Source: Anthonomus grandis grandis (lineage: Eukaryota; Arthropoda; Insecta; Coleoptera; Curculionidae). Taken from it: a DNA stretch of 64,000 bases. Location: NCBI RefSeq assembly GCF_022605725.1, contig NC_065552.1, positions 28,655,879-28,719,878 of the forward strand, written 5' to 3'. The notes under the pieces are model-generated. The model ran no database searches. It was not told the origin of the DNA and saw only the letters and a list, made by a program, of their open reading frames with translations. The first letter of the stretch is position 1, and each line of letters begins with the position of its first letter. The position numbers and the translations under genes were made by a program. Positions 53,522 to 64,000 of the stretch are shown one piece after another.

Positions 53522-56500
53522 AATTGCCTGACTTGACTACTATGATTTATTTATAAAAACGTGTTCTTTTTAAGTTCATATGCTAAATGTACTAGACGGA
53601 ATATGGATCATTATTATCTAAGTTAAGTAAGAGCAGTTTTCCATTTGCCCAACTAACAATTTTTATTTTATTTATATCTTTATATCCTATAGTATTCTTG
53701 TTATTTCTAGATATTACTAATACTATGCGGTTTTTCTTAATTTGTTATATTTTGATTTAATGAGGGTGTTCGTTATTTATTTAAGATAAATTATGATAAA
53801 ATATTGGAATTATTTGCCAACATCAAAACCCGAACGTGATTTATGCTAAACGTTGCATATATGCAATTTGCTAACACACGCACAGGGTATTCACCAAATT
53901 ATAAGGGATCCGATTTAGGCGTTTGCATAACATTCTAACAAACTGTAGCTTCTAATATTTAACATATTTATTCATAGATTATAGATTTAATTAGGAGCAA
54001 CTAGGAAAATAATATTTTTTTTGTTTGCAAATTAATGAACTGATTTGCTACAGTTTATAATCCGTTAATAAAAGAGAATATTACTCAAATTCAGAACTTT
54101 TTTTAACCGGGTTAAAAAATTACGCAATTTAACCGATAAACTCATAAAATCCAGTTTTTTGGAAATTACCATCACATTTTCCAGCGCTAAAATAACGACC
54201 CAAATTATTTTTCTGCAGAACGTGGACAAACTACCGCCACTTTGATAACATTGGAATTTCAGAAAATTAAATAGGCTCCAATCCACACAAAAAAAGCAAA
54301 GTAATTATTTTGTATATATGGGAAGTTTTGTCAATAATATCCCTATTTTTAATAATAACACAATATAATTTTTATCATATTTCAGGTTGTAACTTTAAAA
54401 TCAGCAATATTTAAGTTAAAAAAAAAAAGAAATTTTGCGGAGAGACCGGCTATAGCTGTTTGAATGGATCGAAAAACAATAATCAACGAGTAACGGCGAA
54501 TGGATTGAACGGGATACAATAGAACACTGGGAATAATTATTTATCAATATTAGCGAGTATTGAATGATAGCGGCAGTGTTGAGGTCATCGATATGGAAAT
54601 ATGGCTTAATGTTTTGCAAAATGCGTTTTCGACAATTAATATCGATCTGCTTCTTTTTGTCAGTATAGGTGCTGAATAGTTTATAGTTTTTAATAACTTA
54701 AAATATTAACGTTTTGATTATTATAAGATTTATTTTACCTTTAGTTCTGTTCTGGTAGTACTATAAAGCAGCTCGTTTCAGCTTATCTCTAAATAAATTA
54801 TTTAATTTAGGGGTAAAATTAAGTAAATTTTATATCGAAGATTAGTCTTAGTACGATTGTAATGATAAATGGTTAGCATCAAACGTCAATACTTTCGTGC
54901 GACCTCCAAATATAAAAGGAAAGATTGATATGGATTATGTATAAAACCTCTTGGATGTAATAAGTAATACTTATAATAAATAATCTTCAAATATTCTTTA
55001 AGGTAGGTTACCACTTTTCTGATTTTTCGGACACTTACAGAGGTAAAACATGGCCTCTAGCAGTTAAGCTTTTAAGTTATAAACTAGATTTTGATCTACT
55101 TAAATACCGCAGAACTAAGAATATCAGAAACTTTCGTTTAAGTTTCATAAGACTGCACGGCAATAAAAATAATCTGCCTATATTCAAAATAATAAGGTAT
55201 ACGTGGATAATAAATATTACACAATTCAAAATTGCAAATATAGAGCGTTAAATCAACAGTGTAGTGTAATTACAAATCATGTAATCTATAAAGGGCTTAT
55301 AAAATATCGAAATTTAAAAAATTTATTTTTGCTTATTCTATTAGTAATATGCAAAAATTGCATTGCATTAGTATTTACTATGAAAACGATATAAATCATA
55401 AAATAAATTTATTCAATAATTTTATTTTGCAGTTATTTGATAACCATGCTTCAGTTATTGAGTCTTGGGTTACAAAACCTAAGGCTCTGGCTTCGAGCCA
55501 AAATTGTTACAAAACTATGAAAATTTATACTGGTTTAAAGGGCTATTGAGCGGATTTATTTTAGCTTTATCCTATGCAAAATTAAGAAAAAAAGTAAAAT
55601 TTTATTTTGTCATTATCTAAATTTATTGTAATAGTAATCCTAAAGATTTTTTAACTAGCACACTAACTTTAAAAAATAATAAGAATAATCTTTTTTTTCG
55701 ATTAACCACCAAGAGGGACAATATTTAAATGTAATCTTATTACCATTACTTTTAAAAGGTATAAGGAATATCCTTAAGAGGCTTTTTAAAACGAGGTTAT
55801 TTTAGTATGTAGAGCGAGCCCTCCTTAAACTCATATAAAGGTAATTTAAATATTTATCAGCTAAAAGTCTTTTGCGCAAGCAAATTTAAAGTCGTAAGAC
55901 GCAGACAAACTATCGGGAATTGTAATGTGTTTAAGTAATCGAAGGTAGAATCAGGAACTAATCCGATCAAAAACTCGAACAAAAAGGCATCTCGAAGGAT
56001 ATTACATGGCGCATTGTCAAAGGGAAAGACAATAAAATTGGATCTGAAGAACGAAATGAAAATTTTATGCTTTAGACGATGTATCTACTTGAATTTTTCT
56101 TGGACCTATCTTATTTGATTTTCGGTGCATAAAAGGATTTTGTTTACTATTTACTTATATGCTTTTGAAAAAGGCGTAGTAAATATCGAAAAAATCTATG
56201 TTATTTTGTTAGTATAATAGAACTTAACCCTTTTTTAAAAATGGGATATTCGTAATTTCAGCCTGTTTTCATGTTTAAATTGTAGTAAAATTTCAAAAAT
56301 ATTAAAATTTAAAATAGTATAGGGCCAACTCAATCACATATTTATTTGCAATGTCAGTATTTAACAAACATTTACAAAGTCATTATAAACAATCAAATAA
56401 GCATAAAAAGTCAAATATTCATCATTAGAAGTTAACATACCAGTCAACTATATCCATCATACAACATTGCTAAAATAATGTTCTTAGTAATTCTTATTCG

Positions 56501-57779
56501 CTACTATAGTAATTTCGTAGGTAGTGAGGCTCTGCATAAGAGTTCTGAGTGTTTCTTTTAAGTCACTTTCTCACAGAATAGAATAGTCATTTACTACAGT
56601 TCTTTAGGAAGATACAATATACCTAACTAACCTGGATACGCTATAACTAACTTGCTGGATTTTTCTCTGGAACCCTAAATTAAATATACTTAGAATTAAT
56701 TATATGTCTTATTAATTCTATTTTAGTAGAACTTACATACCTCTTATTCAGACCAATGGATGGTAAAAAAAGATTCTGTCTCTTAATTAGAGCCCATAAG
56801 ACATTATGTTCTCTTAGAAAGAGAATCGTGGATTTTTATGAAATTGGTGTTTTTGTTTCTTACCTTAGTAACTCTCTCTTCTCACTCTTCTCAGGAAATG
56901 ACAAGAGCGCCAAAAATAGAACCTGGAATTTCACGTATTTTTCAGATATTTTCCTATATTAAGGCGAGAGTGCCAGGGGGTCAAATATGAAGTAGAAACC
57001 CGTCAACTTAGTAGCAAGTTGGACAGCCCCTTTAATACTTTTTCGGCATTATCTATAAAATCATATAATTTAAAGTTTTATCGAGAAAACTTAATGCAGC
57101 AGTTTTTTTAGTCAAGGATGCATCGAAGATTTTGGCTATTTCTTAAAAAAGTCAGTTCTGGCTTTTATTTTATGCGTTTTTGTCAAAACCTATTTTTCAA
57201 TAATAATGGGTTTTAATTTTACGGTATTTGGTTAATGCGGAGCATAAAATATAGATAATCTTCATGGGTTGCCAAGATATATAAGAGTACATCGCATTGA
57301 ACTTTTTCAAAACCGATCCTTTGCCTCAAAAATGAAATAGTGTTTAAGTTAGTCCAGGACATTGTTATTCGAATGAAAAGTACCTTTTTAATTTATGTAT
57401 TTTTCTCACTTCTTCAGATAGTCTATAGTATTTATTGACTTTTTTCTTTCTGTCTTTTTAAGGTTGTCGTTATTTGGTTGCACATTATCAATCGATTTTT
57501 TTCTTGACAATATCTGGCCTATTACTCGTTACGATATTGATGACCCAAATGTAAAAATATATATCATTTGTTATAACAGTTATATTAGAGAAATTACTCA
57601 TTTAGGTTAAAGGCGTTCTTAATTAGATATCTTTTAATTTTGGACTGAAAATTCTTACCCTCTAGAGATCTTACATATTTTGAAAGGCAATTAAAAAAAT
57701 TAACACTATAATAGTCAGAGCCCCTTCGACTTCTAGATAATGATTTTTATATAACCAAATTACTGCATATACAGATAAG
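53522..57779. other. Long AT-rich spacer
   Basis: No gene recognised. Somewhat more complex stretches are 53850-53960 and 54430-54660. At about 56075-56125 the reading DVST-stop-IFLGPILFDF hints at a LINE GVPQGSxLGPxLF block, too short to call. Open frames at 55203-55549 and 56756-56962 show no family resemblance. Confidence 0.45.
54430..54660. promoter_or_regulatory. Complex island, possible regulatory element
   Basis: 230 bp with ACCGGCTATAGCTG, AATGGATCGAAAAACAATAA, AACGGCGAATGG, CATCGATATGG and ATATCGATCTG. Unlike the surrounding homopolymer-rich DNA. No coding or transposon signature. Confidence 0.2.
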
Positions 57780-58790
57780 TTCCAATATATTTCCGATTGT
57801 CAGTCTGATTTCAGAATTAATTTTAGTACTACTACATGCCTTGTCCATATTTCCGTTGATATTATACTTAACGAGGAAAAAAGATCTAACCAGTCTTACT
57901 TTGTAACACTATAGATCACAACTTATTACTTTCCAAACTACACTATATTGGCTTTTCTAGTAATGCTGTCAAATTATTTCAAATTTAACTTCTTGATCGA
58001 TTTTGTTATGTGGTTATTAAAAATTAAAACATTATTCTAAAATTCTAAAAAACAGGTGTTTCACAAGGTTCAATTCTATCAACTTTTTTTATTTATGTTG
58101 CTAAAATAAACAAATCACTTAAACACTCTCGAATCCTTCAGTACGCAGATGACTCTTAAGTATTCACGCAGAATTAAATATAAACAGCGATTAAAATAAT
58201 GTTTTTCTATATGCACAAGACACATTTTGAAAATTGATTTTTCTTAATCTCAGATAATAATTTGTCATTCAAATCCTCCGATTAAAGAGCTCATCAGATA
58301 TAATTTAAATATTAAAATTGGAAGTGTGGCCAACTAAAATTTAAGGTATATTTTAAGTAAAAAAATATTTTACACCTAAAAAAAATTTTTTTCTCAAAAA
58401 CTTAAGATTTACGATACAAATCCCTTGTAATCTCTCTCTTTGATTATGGAGATGTCGTTTACTTTTTTTTTGTAGAAAAATTCAAAAGTAACAGAACTCG
58501 TGGATGCGATTTTCTTAATCTGTACTATATAGATATCACATATCTGAAAGAAAACCGAATTATCAATAAGTTAAATAGGCGAAAATATCATCTGTATCTT
58601 TTTATATTTAAAGTTATCAAAACCCAAAAACCACCATACATTTTTAAAATTTTTATTTCATTTGCTACTAATCCAATACTAGGGACACATAATAATTTAA
58701 AATCCCTGGTCATCGAACACCAAATTTTCATAAATTTTTTTCATAAGCAATCATAGGCAACTATCACTTCTCAATAAATACTAAAAATAT
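57780..58790 (+). pseudogene. LINE reverse transcriptase and C-terminus, decayed
   Basis: QSDFRINFSTTTCLVHISVD near 57800 (QSGFRxxxSTTTAL), then after a small deletion DHNLLLSKLHYIGFS near 57920 and NAVKLFQI (motif A tail), TGVSQGSILSTFFIYVAKIN near 58055, LQYADDS near 58140 with the catalytic box intact followed by a stop, SDNNLSFKSSD near 58260, SLFDYGDVVYF near 58435, YYIDITYLKENRIINKLNRR near 58525, KYHLYLFIFKVIKTQKPPYI, and LGTHNNLKSLVIEHQIF near 58690. The order covers RT through the C-terminal domain of a jockey/I-like LINE. Many stops. Confidence 0.78.
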
Positions 58791-60089
58791 GTAAAAAAAA
58801 ATTGCATAATATATAAAAGAGTCTTACCCTAATAAAAGAAAAAGTTACTTAAATGCACGTTGAAGTAAACTTATCAAATATATTAGAAATTAAGAAACAG
58901 CCCATAAACTATATTAAAATACTGAAAATTGTGTCAACGCATTAGAAAAAACACAGGTGCGTAAATTGAAATTGCAGTTTTTTATATTAACTTGATTTAG
59001 TGCTAAAAGATATAAGAGAAGGAAAGCAAATTGAGATATTCTGGTAGATACAACCTATTTATATTACCCTCAAGAAAAATAAAGCAATAAAAAGACCATA
59101 TTAATTAAAAAAAGTATTCTAAAATAGAAACGCTAAATTATAAATAAAACTAGTATCAATTTGAAACAAGATCCAATTAAGTTATGCTTAAATAAATACA
59201 TTTTATTTAATTTTCACACCAAGAGTATATGTAAGGGCATTAAATAAATATTTTTAGGTTACATGGCAAATGTTCCGGTGACACATAATTTCCCAAACCA
59301 TTAGGTGCAGCATACGGGTAATTTCTCATTTCTCGACGTTGATATAACATACAGGTTGTTAACATAGGAAAATACGTTGACGTAAAAGCATAACAGAATT
59401 TATTTGGTGCAATTCCCACTGTGAAATAAATCCCTTCCTTGTTTGCCTCGCGGACCGTAATAATGCGTGTTTGCAACTTGTTAGGGGAATTTATTTCAAT
59501 TTTAAAATAGGAGACTAACGAAAACGGTAAATTTTCAAGCGGTTAGTTCATATATCATATATATTATATAATATCTTTGTTACGATGTAAAAATGTTTTG
59601 ATTTAATATTTAGTGTATGCATTTTGAAAATGTAAAATTTCATTAGTTGCTAAAAGAGCTTGTTAGGTCAGTTTATGTAATGACCTATATTAATTTTAAT
59701 ATGAGGTATATTAAAATATGTAAGTAAGAATAATAAAACAAAATTAAAAAACAATAGTTTTGAAGAACAATTTTTGAGAACTTTAGATTACTAGAACTGG
59801 AACTAGATTATAATTTCTAATAATGATAAAATCATGGCTTATTGGAATATAATGTTAAATAAGTCGTTAGTGAGTAGAAGGCATATTACTGGACTCTTAA
59901 TGGCCATATTACCCAATAGTAAAATGGTAAAAGTTACCGTCACTTGTCCATCAATTTGTCGCGATTGCGGGATTGATATACTAATTGATAATTACGAAAA
60001 TATTTAAAAAAATAAACGTATTTTTTGCGCCTAAAATATTATGACCTAAAAACATGATGTATAGAATTTAGAATACTTTAAAACCTCAT
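58791..60089. other. Spacer, one complex island
   Basis: AT-rich apart from 59235-59500, listed below. No gene. Confidence 0.5.
59235..59500. promoter_or_regulatory. Complex island with an open frame on the minus strand
   Basis: A 265-bp stretch of balanced composition. The minus strand is open for 78 codons (59476-59240; YQRREMRNYPYAAPNG, NYVSPEHLPCNL), and a CAG acceptor-like site lies at about 59418. I recognise no family, and neither a start context nor a splice partner supports a gene. It could be an exon fragment or a conserved non-coding element. Confidence 0.2.
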
Positions 60090-60370
60090 TTAAATATAGT
60101 CTTATTGTAAATGGTGATTTTAACATAAATTTTATTCTAGGTAATAATAAAATTCCTAAAATTCTAGATCTAATTCTGAAATATGGCCTTAAAAAAAGAG
60201 AAAAAAAAGAGAAAATATCTACTAACCCATGGCAATTTATGCATTGATAATATATTTTCAAATTTAGCCTGCTCCAGAGCATTTATTTTTTCCCTTAAAT
60301 ATCTCAAATCACATTGTAGTGATAATTGATTTTCTAAATAATCTTTCAAAAGAAAACACATCTACAATAA
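60090..60370 (+). pseudogene. LINE endonuclease fragment
   Basis: SLIVNGDFNINFILGNNKIP at about 60095 holds the GDFN active-site motif, then ILDLILKYGL, and after a frame change GNLCIDNIFSNLACSRAF near 60230 (family CIDxIFSN) and SHCSDN near 60310 in the place of SDH. The N-terminal half of the domain is missing. Confidence 0.75.
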
Positions 60371-60537
60371 TAATACAATCGAATACAAGAAATGGTCTGT
60401 TTTATTTTTATAATCTTGTAAGCAATTTAAAATGGAATTGTAATAGCATGTAAAATGAACATAAAGCAAGTTTATTTGTCACTTTTATATATAAAGTTCC
60501 CAAGTACTGAAGTTTCATAGGAGTTCAATATAAAAAT

Positions 60538-61575
60538 TCTGAATTGAATCTTAAGTGGTTTAATGCTGAATTAAGAAATCAAGCAGAGGTTTTAAACCTT
60601 GTTTTAAAGCTATCAAATCAAAATAACTGTGATCTCTTAAAGATTTTAATGCTTTTTTTTATTGAAATTTCATCCAAAATTATAAATCGTCTACCCCTAT
60701 CTCAGAGAACTGCTGAAAAGTATTATCTTCAATACCTATATATCTAAGGTAAATCTGCTTGACACACATTTTATGTTTGAAGAAATAACGATTTTTGAAC
60801 TACGGGATCTCATTAAACCTATAAAGAACAAAAATATTTAAGACTTTTATGGTATGAATGCCTTACTAATTAAACATATTGTGAGTCTTATTATGTATCC
60901 TTTAGTCAAACTTTTTAACATGTGTATTAAAGAATCAATGTATCTCAGTTTACTCATAATCTCCATAGTTGTGTCTGCATACAAGAAAGGTCCTTGCAAT
61001 GAGCTAAACATTGAAACCATCGAAAATATTTGAAAAAGCTTTAAAATCTAGAATAACAGATTACTTTGAATCTAATAATCTTTTTAGTACTGAGCAGTTT
61101 GGATTTAACGACGCAAAATCTACTACACTGGCAACTAATCACATTTTGTAATTTAACTAAAGCTTTTGACTGTGTCTCCTTCAGAACTCTTGCTATGAAA
61201 CTAAAGTACTATAAGTTTTCAGACCCTAACTTTAAATTAATGGAATTATATCTCTCTGGTAAATCTCGAGTAGCGAGTTGCAATGGTTTAGAATCAGGTT
61301 TCAATTACTTGGATTATGAAGTCCTTCAAGGATCGGTGCTGGGATTTTTGCTCTTCCTGAACTATATCAATGATCTTAAGAGTAGTGATCTAGGTACTGA
61401 TTTTATCCTATTAGCGGATAATACAATATTGGGGAAGAAGGCACTTGCTGATTTGCATATAAGTCTGAAAAAGCCGCAGTTAAGGGTTGCTCATTGGTTT
61501 TATGCTAATCAATTAGGCATCAATCCTAATAAAAATCAAAAACTGTTTGTGACTACTCGTAATTTGGATTTGTAA
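60538..61575 (+). pseudogene. LINE reverse transcriptase
   Basis: Linker LKWFNAELRNQAEVLNLVLK from 60547, EEITIFELRDLIKPIKNKN near 60780, NALLIKHIVSLIMYPLVKLF near 60860, IFEKALKSRITDYFESNNLF near 61030 and STEQFGFNDAKSTTLATNHI near 61090. The palm motif reads NLTKAFDCVSFRTLAMKLKY at 61155, the next block EVLQGSVLGFLLFLNYINDL at 61320, and the catalytic box LLADNTIL at 61410, where the second Asp of xADD has become Asn. GINPNKNQKLFVTT follows. Even if the frame were repaired, the Asn in the active site would be expected to prevent polymerisation. Confidence 0.83.
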
Positions 61576-62180
61576 GATGTTACAAATGAACCAGTTTCTT
61601 TTTTGGGCATTAAAATTAATTCAAAACTTATCTGAGATGCACATGTTAATTGCATATGTCAGAAGGTGGCTTCTGGTATCTGTGTTTATTGCTCTTTGAA
61701 ACTTAGTCTATAGTGTATCTACTAAGGCTGCTTTGTCAGCCTATTTTGCCTGTGTTTATTCAAGAATATCATATGGCATTCTTATATAGGGTGATGCAAC
61801 TGATGCAAGTCGCATTTTCTCCATTCAAAGAAAGCCAATAAAAATTCGTTTATATCTAAATTATAGGGCAGATTGTAAAGTACATTTCTCAAAGCTTAAC
61901 ATAATAATGGTCCTAGCTAAGACATACATATGCATTTCACGAAAAATAACAATTATATACACACTGCATTTCATAGAATACATCGTATTAAAACTGGTCC
62001 TTCTTTTGACGGGCCAGTGTTTCACAATAAATTATCATAAGTTGCAATCACATTCAAATGTTGCCTCTTAAGGAGGTTAGAAGAACATGGATATTGAAAT
62101 CGTAGTTTTATGGATCTTATAAATTAATGGGTAATATTGATAATTTAAGCCTCTAATATTGACTTGTGTAAACTCTGTTA
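61576..62180 (+). pseudogene. LINE C-terminal region
   Basis: PVSFLGIKINSKLI then a stop, DAHVNCICQKVASGICVYCS, AYFACVYSRISYGILI-stop-GDATDASRIFSIQRK near 61750-61830 (family YGIxxWGxxxxxxxIxxxQK), then poorly readable sequence to about 62180. Confidence 0.7.
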
Positions 62181-62228
62181 TATAGTATTAACACTAGTAA
62201 ATATTTTATCTTATCTGATCATGAAATA

Positions 62229-62390
62229 CTAATAACTTGTAACTTGAGTGTTGCAGAAGTGACAAGTTAAAGCACCGATTTCATGCTTGTCCATAAATTG
62301 AGTTAAAGTGTTTTCTTTTGCAGAGACTGAAGGTTCCTTATTGGCAAATAAAGCTGCTAGTGTGAAAACTTCATCGATGAGGGTAATGCC
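62229..62390 (-). other. Short open frame of unknown nature
   Basis: Minus strand, 53 codons to a TAG at 62229. It contains LIDEVFTLAALFANKEPSVS, FMDKHEIGALTCHFC and a C-x2-C. A weak likeness to the CENP-B/pogo DNA-binding region of Tigger-type transposases exists, but I would not rely on it. The remainder of 62391-62800 gives no support. Confidence 0.2.
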
Positions 62391-64000
62391 CTAAATACCA
62401 TAATTTTTTTTGTTGGTTAAATTCGTGTTTTTGTTGCTTTTTAGTCCAGCCATCAAAGTCTCAGATCTCTTTCTCTATGAGTTTCATTTTCCAAGATTAG
62501 TGAAGAATTAAAAATTAGAAAAAAAAAACCTTTAAACAGAAGAAAAACTTGATGTGGTTGATGTAAGATAACTGGTTTTTTTCTTTATTATAAAGTTACT
62601 TGGTGTGTACACTGTCACTAACAATTTTGCATCTGCTCATTTCTTTGTGAAAACTCTCAGCTTGTGTTGTCGGTTTTCTGGTACTCGTTACTATGACACT
62701 AACATTACTATTAGTGACTTTTTGTAAGCTAACAAGAATCAAATCGCCCTTTGAGCCTTTTGACAGCCTTAGTCTCCGCTATCTTATAAACGCTTCAACC
62801 AAGAAAATGAACACGAATACGGACAAAAAATATAAAGATATGAAACCTAATGTTATAAACACATAAAGAGTTGGTATAAAGATATCAAAGATTTGTTTAC
62901 CAGTTTGTTCACCACCTAGTGAAAAGCTGACGTCAAGAAGTAAATGATTAAATTAAGAAGTAAATAATTAAAATATTTAGTTCGTTGAATTTAACTTATA
63001 ATTTTACGTACAATATTTTTTTTTTAATTCATATTTGACATGTGAATTTAAAAAAAATATATTAAAAAAAAATTATATTAAATATTAGAAAAAAAAGGAA
63101 TTAGAAAGTAAGAATAGAAAAATAAAATTCGTTTTTTTCTATTTTTAGAGGCTTTTAAATTCCTAAAAACAGAAATTTACAAAACCGCGTATCTTAGAAA
63201 CAGTTGCAGTATGGCGTGTTATACATCAAATTATTTATAATTTTTGTGTTTAATAAAAAAATATAGTAACGTACAGGGTGTTCTGTTTAAAATAAGAAAG
63301 TTGGTATTGACCACGACTACATAAAACATCCTGTATACAAAATTTTTGTTGAAAAAAATGCGCAATCGAAGTTTGCGAGCGTTTTTTCGAACACGTCCTC
63401 ATTTATTTTTTATTAAATTTATTAAATTTTTTTGCTATTTAACTATTATATACTATTTATAAGACTTTGGTATTAAATCTGTGATCAGATATTTTAAAAC
63501 TTTTTTCGCAAGGTATGTTTATTATAATTTTATTTAATTAACTATATGATTTATATAAATATATATATATGTATATGCATAATTATGTGTATCTAAGAAG
63601 ATTAAAGCTAAACGATTTATCTTGTTTTTTTTCTACCTAGAGCTTAGTACGCACCCTTGGGTTAAACAGGGCTACCGTGGTTAAAATAAATTTAGAGTTG
63701 GCCTCCTCCTAATGCTTTGTATCCTTTTTACCCTCTCCGTTTTCAATGTTATCCGAGGAGAAAATAAGCTCTAGGTAATTTATAAACAGGGCATTTTCAC
63801 AACGCGTTAACATTTTAAGTTAATAATTAAGCCAAGATTTAGGTAACGCTATAGAAATAAAAAAATAATGTTAAGCGGAATTCGAACCTGTAGAAAATCT
63901 ATATTGTTAGTTCTATGTAAGCTTTATTTCTCTTTTATGTTTTGTTAGAGAAACGATAAAGCCTCCCTTTTTGCGAATATTAAATACTAAAAATATATTT
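62391..64000. other. Terminal spacer
   Basis: AT-rich with an (AT)n run at about 63553-63575. At 63273-63342 CAGGGTGTTCTGTTTAAAAT opens and ACATCCTGTATAC closes a 70-bp stretch resembling mariner-type terminal repeats. No gene recognised. Confidence 0.5.
63635..63776. repeat. Possible short MITE with 12-bp inverted ends
   Basis: ACCTAGAGCTTA at 63635-63646 is the perfect reverse complement of TAAGCTCTAGGT at 63765-63776. The enclosed 118 bp are GC-richer than the surroundings (GGGTTAAACAGGGCTACCG). No clear target duplication outside. Confidence 0.35.

Larger units (their letters stand above)
60090..62180 (+). mobile_element. LINE with endonuclease and RT, decayed
   Basis: The best-covered of the plus-strand LINEs in the right part: C-terminal half of the endonuclease, linker, RT and C-terminus in order over about 2.1 kb. 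All parts hold stops. No tail or target duplication was identified, and limits are approximate. Confidence 0.78.

Noticed and set aside
55203..55549. Two plus-strand frames of 63 and 66 codons
   Set aside because: Composition follows the surrounding AT-rich DNA, no motif, no splice or start support.
56040..56160. Possible LINE GxxLGPxLF motif
   Set aside because: Only about 10 residues around a stop, no neighbouring RT motifs readable.
59160..59185. Further copy of the ATTTAAGTTATGC module (also 35570 and 51083)
   Set aside because: Only the single short block matches; the other ordered blocks are absent, so chance in AT-rich DNA cannot be excluded.

Overview
This is insect nuclear DNA, most likely from a beetle. 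It is strongly AT-rich, transposase genes carry short spliceosomal introns, and the mobile elements belong to families common in beetles: RTE and jockey-type LINEs, Tc1/mariner, piggyBac, PIF/Harbinger, hAT, Ty3/gypsy and a tRNA-derived SINE. The order is an inference; nothing here names a species. I find no convincing host protein-coding gene. The window reads as a long intergenic or intronic stretch filled with decayed and partly nested transposons.

Layout. 1-5026: a hAT element (minus strand) split by an RTE LINE that left a 10-bp target duplication. 5027-10370: AT-rich spacer with two reverse-transcriptase (RT) remnants. 10371-12305: a Tc1-like transposon with 367-bp inverted ends and a transposase broken by one TGA. 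12310-15245: remnants of a mariner-like and a Tc1-like transposase. 16565-18770: a jockey-type LINE followed by a tRNA-derived SINE with its own target duplication. 19680-28490: a GC-richer island, then at least four diverged copies of one non-coding module, separated by a second Tc1-like element, a mariner-like remnant and a LINE remnant. 28848-31512: a mariner-like element with about 565-bp inverted ends. 31690-32510: an RT remnant. 34294-36627: a PIF/Harbinger element with both of its genes.

36830-39370: two RT remnants. 39370-41760: a Ty3/gypsy pol fragment, minus strand. 42436-42925: a foldback element. 44196-46177: two LINE fragments. 46345-50520: a long inverted-repeat element whose right arm was split by a piggyBac-like element. 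51645-53521: six tandem copies of a 308-325 bp satellite with a conserved core. 57780-62180: two more decayed LINEs on the plus strand. The remainder is AT-rich sequence with a few more complex islands that could be regulatory.

The elements do not form a pathway. The informative relations are nesting (RTE in hAT, a retro-insert in Tc1, piggyBac in a foldback element) and possible parasitism (a SINE with an RTE-like tail). The least explained signals are the repeated non-coding modules at 20.6-28.5 kb and the tandem array at 51.6-53.5 kb. All calls were made by eye from reading frames and motifs; clade names are provisional.
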